A stretch of 64,000 nucleotides of DNA from Rosa chinensis (lineage: Eukaryota; Streptophyta; Magnoliopsida; Rosales; Rosaceae): NCBI RefSeq assembly GCF_002994745.2, contig NC_037093.1, forward strand, positions 68,777,510 through 68,841,509. The letters run 5' to 3'. Below the pieces are notes generated by a model. It was not told where the DNA came from. It saw only the letters and a program-made list of their open reading frames with translations, and made no database searches. The translations under genes and the position numbers were made by a program. Each line of letters opens with the position of its first letter. The stretch's first letter is position 1. Below are positions 43,411 through 53,900 of this stretch, one piece after another.

Positions 43411-43765
43411 ACACTTTCGCTAAAGTGTGGACGGCGCTGCTACAACAGCTTTCAGGCGGCGGCGGGGCTTGCCGAACGGAGGCTAGAGGTATTCAGACCG
43501 CTTCTGGGTAGCAATCGAGGTCGGAGGAGATCGAGGTTGCAGGTTCTGGGCAGCAACCTCACCTGCAACCGCAACGTTCTGGGCAACACTACAACCTAAT
43601 CGCCGGCGACTCCACCCAACTGCAGACCGGTCCGTCCGACCCCTGGCCTCCGTCCGGCAAGCCCCGCTACCCCATCGCCGCCTGAAAGCTGCTGCAGCAG
43701 TGCCGTCCGCACTTTACTGAAAGTGCGCGCACTTTACTGAAAGTGCGCGCACTTTACTGAAAGTG
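43411..43765. repeat. GC-rich inverted-repeat element with a triplicated end
   Basis: The left arm (43,411 to about 43,490) and right arm (about 43,630-43,765) are imperfect reverse complements (acactttc...taaagtg, then gctttcaggcggcg). At the right end a 20-bp palindromic unit, gcactttactgaaagtgcgc, is repeated three times. Much richer in G and C than its surroundings. MITE-like; no target duplication identified. Confidence 0.6.
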
Positions 43766-44274
43766 TATGTATGTATGTATGTATAAACTAGAGAATAAGA
43801 GAGAGATAGAATACACAAGCAAGGAGGTAGAAGTGTGTGTTTCATTCTTATTATACCATTTTATATAGGAGTAGTGTTTACATCATAAGGACATAACTAA
43901 TGAGTATTTACAGTGGACAACCACATATATATAATATTTACAACACTCCCCCTTGGATGTCCACCACTAAATGATATGGTGTTGGACGCGCTTAATGTTG
44001 TTTCGTCAAAAACCTTGTCAGGTAACAAAAACTCAGTGGGACAAAAATAACCCTGATCGAAGGAGAAAAAGAGTACAACGAGCATATGTCCTAGATAGCA
44101 TAATTTTGAATGCTCCCCCTGATTGTTGCAAGCTTCAATCATGTATGTAACAAAGTACATGCAACATGTATATTGGATATGGTGTGTCGATCACATGGGT
44201 GAGACCATGTGTGCTTTGCATAAAAGGGACTCATCATGAATTGCAATTCCTACAAAGGTTAGGGCAATGCCGAT
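43766..44274 (-). mobile_element. Ty1/copia-type LTR and 3' internal fragment
   Basis: Read on the minus strand, a polypurine tract (aagggggag) is followed directly by tgttg at 43,945-43,941, the start of an LTR that runs about 180 bp towards 43,766 with a TATA-like tataaaa. The sequence upstream of the tract (43,946-44,274) is non-coding 3' internal DNA with a second gggggag run. Only one LTR is seen and no pol gene, so this is a remnant. Confidence 0.65.
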
Positions 44275-44283
44275 AAAACTATA

Positions 44284-44711
44284 GGGTTATTATCACAAAT
44301 GGTACATGAACTTATCCTCTATTTTATCGATGGTACCTGAACTTCAATTTTGATCACAACCAGTACCTGAAATTTTCGATTTCATTTTAAATGGTACCTA
44401 ACGCCACCTTCGATCACTATTCCGGCCAAAAAAGCCAAATCTAAAAAAACAAAAAACAAAAAAAAATGTTCAAGGCAAGTCTATTACTAAAAAATCATCA
44501 CTATATATGATCGCAACCCTCGAAATCATCAAAAATCATCACTATGATCTCCTCCCATGCCGTTTTTAGTCGGAATATTGATCAGAGGTGACTCTAGGTA
44601 CTATTTAAAATGAAATCGAAAAGTTCGGGTACTGGTTGTGATCAAAATTGAAGTTCAAGTACCATCGATAAGATTGAAGTATAGTTCAGGTACCATTTGT
44701 GATAATAACCC
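44284..44711. mobile_element. Mutator-type MITE with 9-bp target duplication
   Basis: 428-bp element with long inverted ends (gggttattatcacaaatgg and its complement; the similarity extends about 120 bp inward). It is flanked by aaaactata at 44,275-44,283 and 44,712-44,720, the 9-bp duplication typical of Mutator-like elements. No coding capacity. It is inserted in the copia-like remnant. Confidence 0.85.
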
Positions 44712-44720
44712 AAAACTATA

Positions 44721-45214
44721 ATATTCTTAATGAATCTTACCTGACATGATATGGGTAGAACCAATTTCATATGCTCAATTTATAGATAAAGATATTAGTT
44801 AAAGAATAACAATATAAAGGTACAATAATTGACACATTTACCTTTGTCCGAACATTGAAATTTAAGTATGGCGTACTTAGCCATAAATATCAATTTGTGT
44901 AATTGATAATTTCATATAGGCTCAATATGAGCTCTAGACAAATTCATAACTTCGCGAAAGTTAGAATATGTTGCAACATTGTGAGCATGCTACAAATTCG
45001 ATTTCTTAGTCTTGTCATAATACTCATTGAGACAATAAGTCACTTTGACCATAATTGAATTAGTATATATGAACTTTATACTTTTTGATTTCGTACGCGA
45101 GCTTTAAGCTCTTTCATTCATTCATGGACTTGCCTTTGGCAATATGAATCCATTAAGGATTTGGTTAAGCAATATGCTTATAATGACACATTTGGGGATT
45201 TGCTTCACTATGCC
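44721..45214. other. Non-coding transposon-derived spacer
   Basis: AT-rich sequence that probably continues the copia-like remnant interrupted by the MITE. No gene seen. Confidence 0.35.
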
Positions 45215-45645
45215 AATAAAGCCTTCAGACGACAGATGAGATCTGTCGTCTGATATGTAAATTATATGTTGTCTATCCAGCTGCCGTCTCTTAAGGCATC
45301 AAACGACAGATATCCTCGGTCGTCTCTTCTCACTCAGACAACAGAAGTTTCACAAGGCTCTGTCGTCTGAACAACCCAACACTGAAGGATTTGGGACTTT
45401 CTGTCGTTAATAATCACATACAACGACAGATTAATGTTGTTCAAATGAACTACAAACTACAGTTTTAATAAAACTGCTGTTGTCTGACATGTAATAAGAA
45501 CACATTTATATGTTATCTGAAGTTACCAAAATAAAGGCTTGTTTAACAATCTGTTGTCTGAATGCATTTTCAAAGACATTTGATTGTTGTTTGAAATTCA
45601 CTTAAAATTAGGTAAATTATAACTCATCTGTCGTTTAAAGGTGAT
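45215..45645. repeat. CACTA-like subterminal repeat cluster
   Basis: At least ten copies, in both orientations, of acgacaga/tctgtcgt and close variants (for example cagacgacagatgagatctg, ggctctgtcgtctg, tctgttgtctgaatg). Dense short motifs in both directions are typical of subterminal regions of En/Spm (CACTA) elements. I could not locate a cactA end or a transposase, so the class is inferred. Confidence 0.45.
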
Positions 45646-47700
45646 TTACGGCAGGAACATCATGACATACCTCAATACCTTGAAGTAACCCATCTCCTGT
45701 TTATGTCTTAATAAAGTAGAAAAACCTTCAGCACCAAGCAGAAATAGATAGGGGGATACTGGATCCCCTTGTCTCAATCGTCTACTTGGAATAATTAAAC
45801 CTTTGGGTTTTCCACGCACCAAAAAATAGTATATCACTGAACTAATGCACTACATCACCATCTCAATCCAACCATGATTAAAACCAAACCGGTCCAGAAC
45901 CTTTCTTAGGAAAGTCCATTCCATTTGATCATATGCTTTACTTAGATTGAGCTTTAATGCCAAAAAACCTTCCCTTCCCTCTCTCTTATTATGAACAAAG
46001 TGGGCAATTTCATTAGCTACCAGGATGTTATCAGTGATCAACCTCCCAGGTACAAAAGCACTATGATAAGGGGAGATCAGAGAAGGTAGAACTTGCTTCA
46101 ACCTGTTAGCAATTACCTTTGAACAAATTTTGTAAATCACGTTACAGAGAGCAATTGGCCTCAAGTCCAACATGTGTTCCGGATTATTTACTTTGGCAAT
46201 CAAGCAAATATGAGTAAAATTGATTTAAGGAAGTAGTTGACCAGAATGCAGAAAATCCTGAACTGCCTCTGTAACATCTGCTCCAATAGTTTCCCAATAG
46301 TGTTGGGAAAAAATGGGAGGCATGCCATCTGGTCCTGGAGATTTAGTAGGATACATCTGGAATAATGCAGCCTTCATTTCCTTTTGAGAATACGACGCAC
46401 AAAGTTGCTCATTCATACCATGCGTGACACAAGGCTGTATTGCTGCAAGAGTAGTTGCTACAGCGTCCATATCAATGTTTGACGCAGTAAACATTTTTGT
46501 GAAGTAGTCAGTGACAACCTTTCCCATTCCATCATCGTCATCAAACCATTGACCTTGTTCATCATACAAACCCTGAATTGAATTCTTCATCCTTCGATTT
46601 GCAACTTTTCGGTGGAAATAGCTAGTATTCCTATCCCCCTCCTTTAACCAAGAGATCTTTGATCTTTGTCTCCAGAACAACTCTTCTTGTGACAAATGTG
46701 ACTGTAGACGACCCATCAAATCTTTCTTCTCATTTTGAGCACCCATCGAAAACGGTACCCCTAACAACTCCTCCAGACGTTCCCTTATGCCTATCATCTC
46801 TTGCTAATGGGCCTTAAAAGTCTGCCTCTGCCAGACATTGAGTCGCAGGCGAGTGTGCTCAATTTTCTTAACAACAGAATACATAAGGCTGCCGGCAACG
46901 TCAGTAGCCCAAGCACTCTTCACTACCCCATCACACTCACCATGCTGAAGACAAAACGCTTCTAATTTGAAGCAATGCCTACGTGGTTTCTGTGGCAACT
47001 GAACTGCACTAGCCTGCAGTAGTATTGGGACGTGATCTGAATCACTCGGCGACAAATGTCTAACTCGAGCACAGCCAAAGATATCGTACCAACAAGGGGT
47101 GCAGACCACATGATCCAATCTGAGTCTTGTCTCAGAATTCCACCACGTAGACATCACTCCTTGAAACCCTAGATCAAGAAGATCCCCATATCCTAGGGCT
47201 TCACAAAACCCACACATTTGTCTCTCTGCTCTTGGAGTTCCATCCAACTTCTCGCTATTATTAAGAATTTCATTGAAATCCCCAATAACAACCCAAGGCA
47301 AGGAATCCAGATCACGGAGTTCTCGGAGTAATTGCCAAGACTTATCTCCTCTCCGCCTTTGTAGGATACCCGTAAAACCCAGTTAGCCTCCACCTCGGAT
47401 CTCCTAGACCACCACCTATCTCCAGATCAATATGGTGTGCAGAAAAAGTTCGAACCTGCACATTAACTTCATCATTCCAGAACATCCCTAGCCCTCCTGA
47501 TTGTCCAACACTCAACAACTCCTTTGAGTGTGGAAATCCTAGCGCAGCGCACGATGTAGATCACGGAAGCCAGAGAGGCTATTGATTTTTGTCTCAAAGA
47601 GAAAGACGATTTGAGGACGATTTTGAACGATTAAATCCTTCAAAGCCCTCCTTGTTGTGTCATTGCAGATCCCTCTACAATTCCAACTAAGTATATCCAT
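45646..47700 (-). pseudogene. Degenerate L1-type LINE, ORF2 endonuclease and partial reverse transcriptase
   Basis: Read from 47,700 downwards. ORF2 begins MDILSWNCRG, the start of an AP-type endonuclease, with WVVIGDFNEIL and SDHVPILL further on (46,804-47,301). A linker follows (46,225-46,797) with KEGDRNTSYFHRK and PGPDGMPPIF. Reverse transcriptase pieces lie at 45,850-46,203 (RPIALCNVIYKI and AFVPGRLITDNIL) and 45,646-45,837 (RQGDPVSPYLFLL). The frame is broken at least at about 47,300, 46,800, 46,210 and 45,845. The YADD box, ORF1 and the poly(A) tail are absent; the 3' end stops at the CACTA-like repeats. Confidence 0.9.
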
Positions 47701-48075
47701 GTCGATGGTAGACCGGAAACTTACTTTCTAGAACCCTAGAAAGTAAACCCTAGCAGAGCACTAGGTCAAAAAAAAGATTCAACTATTAATTTGCTTTTCT
47801 ATTCTCAAGTTAGTTTTACTTGTTTTAATAATTCATGTTAGTCGATTTTTCAAATTGAGTGTTTGTTGATTGAATTTTATTTTTATTGGAATGTATTAAG
47901 TTAGATCAATCGATTTTATTTTTATTGGATATCTCTTTAGATTTGATAATTTCAATTAGTGTTTATTAATTCAATTTTTATATTCTCGAATGATGTTTAA
48001 TGTCTTAGTTTTTTGGTTGAAAATTATACAACGGTGTTCAAGACTGATATAAATGAAAAAAATGAAAATTCTCGA
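47701..48075. other. AT-rich spacer
   Basis: No gene. The first 60 bases may belong to the LINE (sequence between ORF1 and ORF2). Confidence 0.35.
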
Positions 48076-48089
48076 TTGATATAATGCAA

Positions 48090-48336
48090 ATTTTTTTTTT
48101 AATCGGGTAGTTAGCTGTTAGTAACTCACACACCCATGCAGTGGTATCTCAGCGCCAGGACACCTGCACCAACATTGCGGCGAAAGCCAGGAAAAGCCAA
48201 ACTAATCCACTTCACCGTAGACGCAAGAACCCAAAGGGTCCCTCAAATCTGCTGGCCACGGGATGCAGCTGGGATTCGAACGCTAGACCTGGGGGTTCCA
48301 GACTAGGCCGTTCGACCAACACACCACACCACGTGG
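48090..48336 (-). mobile_element. tRNA-derived SINE, minus orientation
   Basis: Flanked by ttgatataatgcaa at 48,076-48,089 and 48,337-48,350, with a T-run (poly(A) on the minus strand) at the left end. It contains the reverse complement of a pol III box B (gattcgaacgctagacc) and of the box A region. The same family as the copy at 50,279, from which it is diverged. Confidence 0.8.
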
Positions 48337-48350
48337 TTGATATAATGCAA

Positions 48351-48939
48351 TTTGAGTTCCTCGAATCAATTAAATGAAAAAAATGAAAAGTATGGTGGAA
48401 AAAATCATTATCATGAGTTTCTATTATGAAATTTTCCTCTCATATTGTTCAACATATATTTTAAATGCACTTTCAACTATTTCATATGGTTTTAATTGTA
48501 AAATAACTATATCAATTTGGCTCAATCAGTTGTCCAAATTTGTTCTCGTCGTTGTATCCATTTGACATGTCAGTGTTTTCTCTACCCTAAGAAAAAAAAA
48601 GTGAAGATGTTTAGTTTTAGTTTACTTAAGTTTATAGTTGGTTTTAATCTCGATATGTGTCTTGATTGTAGTCAGTTTGTAATTACAATTTATTTGCATG
48701 AAATTTCTTTCAATGAAAAAAAACAGTACATATAACACTCACTTGTCAAACAATTTTTTCATATAATTGTTATCGGCCGACAAATTTTTTAGGCCAAAGC
48801 AAAAAAAAAAAAAGGTTAAACTTTGAGCATACCATTTTTAATCAGTTTATTTAATCTAGCTTCGTAGTGGTATTCTTTTTTGGATAATTTGGTAACTCAT
48901 GAGATCTTCATGTTCTTCTATTATAGTATACATGTTTAA
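48351..48939. other. Duplicated DCL3 upstream flank
   Basis: From about 48,650 this is the counterpart of 31,410-31,700 in the other duplication unit. No gene. Confidence 0.6.
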
Positions 48940-50260
48940 GAGCAAGTCCACCGGTTCCTCTTTGACCGGGCAAAGCATGGATTTGGTGAAGTGGTGATCG
49001 GCCAACCCCAAAATCTCTCTTCCACCAACACAAGCTTGACCGGGCAAAGGATGAACTTTCTTGACTGAAATCAAGAAAAAAGGCAAGAGGATGACATTTT
49101 CCTTGACCCAGCCAAGGCCTGTGCCAGCTCGGCCCACACCCAAACGTGGGTGACGTCTGCGAAGAGAGAAGAGAAACAGACGCGCTGATGAAGCTAACCT
49201 AGAAACCCAATCAGTCAACAATCGATTGAATTCAAAAACTAAACTAGCAAGACGTAGAGCACGTCGAGAGAATCAACTTTCGTACCTCATGCAGCTCCGG
49301 AGATCGCCGGAGATTGCAGGAACTTCGTCGGAAAACCCGTAGCTTCTCGTCGTCGATTCTTTGTTCACCGTCGATGCATGTACAATCCGAGAACGCAGGG
49401 ACGTAGGCGACGGAGAGACGAAGCTGTTGCAGGTGGTTCGCCGCAGAGAGGTGGTCGGACGGAGGAGTGTTGTCCCGGTCGTGGCTTCGGGTCGTCGAGG
49501 AGCAGAAACGGGTCGAGAGCTCTGATCGTCTCTGGAATGATCTGGGACGGTGATTCGATCTAAGGGCTATTTATAGCCTGAGTTTCATTTCAGACGAACG
49601 GTGCTGATCAAGCGGTGGACTTTTTAACGATCCAGATCATGCCAGAGCATTTCTTTTTATTTAAAATGAATTTCCATAATTCCTAAACTTATGAAATTCA
49701 AAATAAATAGTTCCGGTGTTGGAAAAATTCCCCGAAAATTCTCACAGACTCGTAACGTCGCGTACTTTATTATAGACTCCAAACAAGCTTTGGAGATTCC
49801 ACCTTGTGAAAAATCCCAATACTTATTTCCGAAGACCCTAATAATTACCGAGATCGTCAAATTGTTCCAAACGATCTCACCTTATCTCGATAAATTTTTC
49901 CGGGGCTCACAGCTGGCTTCACTTATTTCAAGATAAATTGTCGGTAACTGTAGGTGGCTCATAATTTGTCCACAGAAAACATTAGAAAAATAGTAAATTG
50001 CATAATTATGACATTAATTATCCATAAATCTCCATTATTATCATCTATTTACATCAAATATATTTTAATTTTAAAATAAAAATTCAATAACAGTGAAAAT
50101 GAACAGTTAAAACACTTACTGAAGAGTGAAAATGAACAATTAAGAATCGATGAACAGTGAAAAATGAACACCCATGTCTAGTGGCAGTGAACAATTACTT
50201 GACTGGTCGACGCCTTGACTTTTCGACCTTGACATTTCTTGACTACGGGTGAACTTGCTC
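48940..50260. mobile_element. PIF/Harbinger-like non-autonomous element
   Basis: 1.32-kb insert with short imperfect inverted ends (gagcaagtccacc and, at the other end, ggtgaacttgctc) between taa at 48,937-48,939 and taa at 50,261-50,263, the 3-bp target type of PIF/Harbinger elements. The homologous site at about 31,735-31,745 in the other unit lacks it. No transposase is visible; internal short frames are not supported as genes. Confidence 0.65.
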
Positions 50261-50278
50261 TAAGTGATTTGAGTTTAG

Positions 50279-50506
50279 AACACCGTGGTGTGGTGTGTTG
50301 GTCGAGCGACCTAGTCTAGAACCCCCAGGTCTAGCGTTCGATTCCCAGCTCCATCCCGTGGCCAGCAGATTTGAGAGACCTTTGTTTGTTAACACGAGGG
50401 TTCGTGCGTCTGCGGTGCAGTGATTAGTCTGGCAAAGCTGGGATACATTGTATGAGATTGCGTGTGTGGTTCTATTGACACCTTTCCCCTAAAAAAAAAA
50501 AAAAAA
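50279..50506 (+). mobile_element. tRNA-derived SINE
   Basis: 228-bp element between 17-bp duplications aagtgattYgagtttag (50,262-50,278 and 50,507-50,523, one mismatch). Near the 5' end a box A-like tgttggtcgagcgacc and a box B-like ggtctagcgttcgattccc mark a pol III promoter of tRNA origin; the 3' end is an A-run. It is immediately downstream of the PIF-like element and absent from the homologous site in the other unit. Confidence 0.88.
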
Positions 50507-50523
50507 AAGTGATTCGAGTTTAG

Positions 50524-50963
50524 CTTGGTCAAAAGTAAATCCGAGGTTGAGAGTTTACCGGTGTGGTCGTGCGAGTTCATTGACCTTGTTTTTATTCTTC
50601 TTCTAGTAAAAGGGATATTTACTTTCAGAGTGGTACTGTACCGTTTCTTCTTCTTCTTCTTCTTCTTCTTGTGGCAGTAAAAAAACAAGAAATAGAAGGA
50701 GCTGCCGATTCTTTAAATTCCGAACCCAGTCGTTTGTCCACTTCCCTAACCCGGTTCGTCACCTTCACCTGCCACAAAACCCCATTAAGAAAAAAAAAGA
50801 AAAAAGAAAGGAACAGTTCACAGTCCCAAAGTCTGCAGTCACAGTTCCCACTTTGGTGAAAAGAAGAACCCACAACCAGACCAAAAAAAAAAAAACCTTT
50901 AAGATTTCTTAGGGCTTCTTCTGTGGAATCTTTGCCCTTCTTTGTTTTCATAATCCCTGCAAC
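50524..50963 (+). promoter_or_regulatory. DCL3 promoter and 5' leader
   Basis: Homologous to the region before the truncated DCL3 copy from about 50,700 (gaacccagtcgtttgtcc, then ggaacagttcacagtccc). A (TTC)n tract is at 50,643-50,670. Transcription start not determined. Confidence 0.5.
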
Positions 50964-53900
50964 ATGCATTTGCCAGAGGAAGAAGGCCAGATTCCCCTGA
51001 AACACAGCTTCACTGAAACCACTAATGATCATGGTGCCGCCGCCGATCAAGGAGTTTCAAAGCGCCTCAATCCCAGAAGGTTTTTTTTTTGGTTACTATC
51101 TCTGTCTAAGGCATTGTGGGTGCCTGTAAAGTTAAGATTTTGACAGTGGGAATTTTTTTGGGTGTGTGGTTTTGGTTAATAGGTATCAGACACAAGTGTA
51201 TGAGGTTGCTAGAAAGAGGAACACAATAGCTGTGATGGAGACAGGAACTGGCAAGACAATGATAGCTGTGATGCTCATTGATGAAATTGGTCAAGCTATC
51301 AAGTCATCTGGTGACAACAAATTGATCGTATTCTTGGCCCCAACTGTTCATCTTGTTCATCAGGTACTCTTTTCTGTTCCCCTTTTGGTAATATGGATCA
51401 TTGGTTGTTTCATAGATTGTTGAACTGAATGGCTTTTGGTATTTCCAGCAATTTGAGGTTATTAAAGAACACACTACTTTTAAAGTAGAGGAGTATTACG
51501 GAGCCAAGGGGGTTGATGCGTGGGATAAGGAGCATTGGGAAAAGGAATTTAAAACCCATGATGTAAGTTTACTTCTTTTGAAACTCTTGACCAGTAATTT
51601 AGATTAATGAGGTTGATGTTCATGCTTATATGTCAGTGCTCCTTATCTTTGCACTTTCTGCAATGTTCTTAATCCGTTGAAATTTGAAAGATGGCATCTT
51701 TTTTATTGCTGACGAAGTAAGAAGCTGATCCGTGCTCACTTTGCTTAGTTCCTTGTGTTAGTTAGTTATGAGAAATTACTTAATTTGTTCAGAAGTCATG
51801 TAGTATAATTTATCACAGTTCATTTTGTTAATCCTTTTGTTTCTAGTTTTTCTGCATGATTATTGAGTTTTTATCTGTATTTCCCTTTCTGTTTTTAGCA
51901 TAGTGAGAACCACATTTGAAAAGAGCTATTAAAGTATTAACAAGTACTATTCTTAAGGCACATAACATACTTCTGCTAGATTCCTTATAAGAAAACAGAA
52001 GTATCAAGTTTTTGCGGTTGATGAACCTGTTATTTTATCCTGTAGGTACTGGTTATGACACCCCAGATTCTTTTGGATGCCTTAAGAAAGGCATTCTTGA
52101 CCATAGAAGCAGTATGCTTGATGATTATGGATGAGTGCCATCGGACTACCGGAAACCACCCTTATAAAAAGATAATGAAGGTTGATTCCGTTGCTGTATT
52201 CCTCCATTTTCTTTGTTGTGATTTGTTAAGAGATATGCATGGTATATATCATTTGTAGTCGACCAACTTGACAATATTTTCTCTTTGGGTACAGGAGTTT
52301 TATCACAGGTCTAGTATCAAGCCAAAAGTTTTTGGAATGACGGCTTCTCCTGTAATTCGAAAGGGTAATAAATTGCTATTATCTATTGTTTCTCTTCACT
52401 CTTGTTTCAATGTATTACTATGTTTTTCGTTTATATAGAGGATTGCTCTTTACATGTCCGTTATTGATACCAAACATACTGCTAAAATTTATGGATCAGG
52501 TGTCTCATCCACAATGGACTGTGAAGATCAAATATCTGAACTTGAAAGCATTTTGGATTCCCAGGTATCCGCCTTTGGTTTTTTTTCTTTTCTTGAGTTG
52601 TCAATTTGGGTTGCTATTGATGGATCATATGTGATGATTTACTGTCTTATAATTTGCTCAGATTTATACTATAGAGGATAAAACAGAGATGGAAGTATAT
52701 GCCCCTACTGCAAAAGAAACTCGTAGATTTTATAACCCAACATGGTTTTCGAGTTTGGATTTGAAAGAAAAGATCAAGGCCTCTTGGTCGAAGGTACTCC
52801 TGGTTGATACTTATTACAAGCTTTTCATTTAGAGTGTGGATACTAACAGATGTTTAAATACATGGACAGAATGATGCTTCGTTTTTAAAGCTGCAAGAAT
52901 CAATTCAAAGCAATTTCAAAGATTTGGATGACAAAGTTAAGGCCCTGCGGAAACGATTGTCTAATGACTATGAAAAGATCCTGTATTGCCTGGACGACCT
53001 TGGTCTCATATGTGCTTATGAGGTATGATCTTAAGTATTAATTTAATGAAAGATAGTCTCTTGAGGAAAGTCAAAGAAATGATATGTGTTGCCATTGAAC
53101 TTGTTTCTGCCACTTTATTCCAAAGATTGTAATTTCGATTTCATGTTGCTTCCAATTTAATTTTTTTACTTCTATGGTCCTTCATTCTGGTTGTGGTTAT
53201 AACCTGAGTTCTTTTGCAGGCTGTGAAGGTCTGTCTAGAGAATGCTCCTACTAGCGAAGAGTGTGAATTTTATAGAGAAAGTTCTTTGCAGTGCAGATAT
53301 TTTCTTGAGGAAGTTTTTGGTATAATCAAGCAATCTCTTTCAAATGGTATGCCATTCTTTGGCTTTCTCTCTAACAGTACTAATACGATCTTATATGCAA
53401 GTCAGTGATATGTTATAATTTACTAAAACTTGAAATTTCTCTTAATCACCCCCAGGCTTTTGCTTAATTTCATATGACATAATCATAATTGATGCATTGT
53501 TTTTCTTGTCAGTTTAATTAACGAGGACCAAAACATGATGCTCTTTCTGATAGTGTTTCAGGTTCAGATTCTTAAGATAGATGAAAAATAACACTACGTT
53601 CCTGACGTTCTTTCATGAACCATTATGCCTTTATGGTGCTAACAACTTCATGTTCTCCTTTAAAGACTTTATATATGTCTCAGTATTCCCTTGTTCTTTT
53701 CACTTTTCAGGTTGTGAAAATTTTTTGGATGTTGGGTTTGACTATTTGAAGGCAGTAGATTTGGGCTACATATCTCCAAAGTTAAATGAACTTGTTCAGC
53801 TTTTCCATTCATTTGGGTGAGGAAATGACTCCAAAATCTTATTCGTCTGATTGCAAAATTGATTGTTGACCATGATTTCTAATTGCAGAGTATCTAGGGA

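Noticed and set aside
48245..48300. tRNA gene
   Set aside because: The box B-like sequence belongs to a SINE with A-tail and target duplications; no cloverleaf with an acceptor stem is present.
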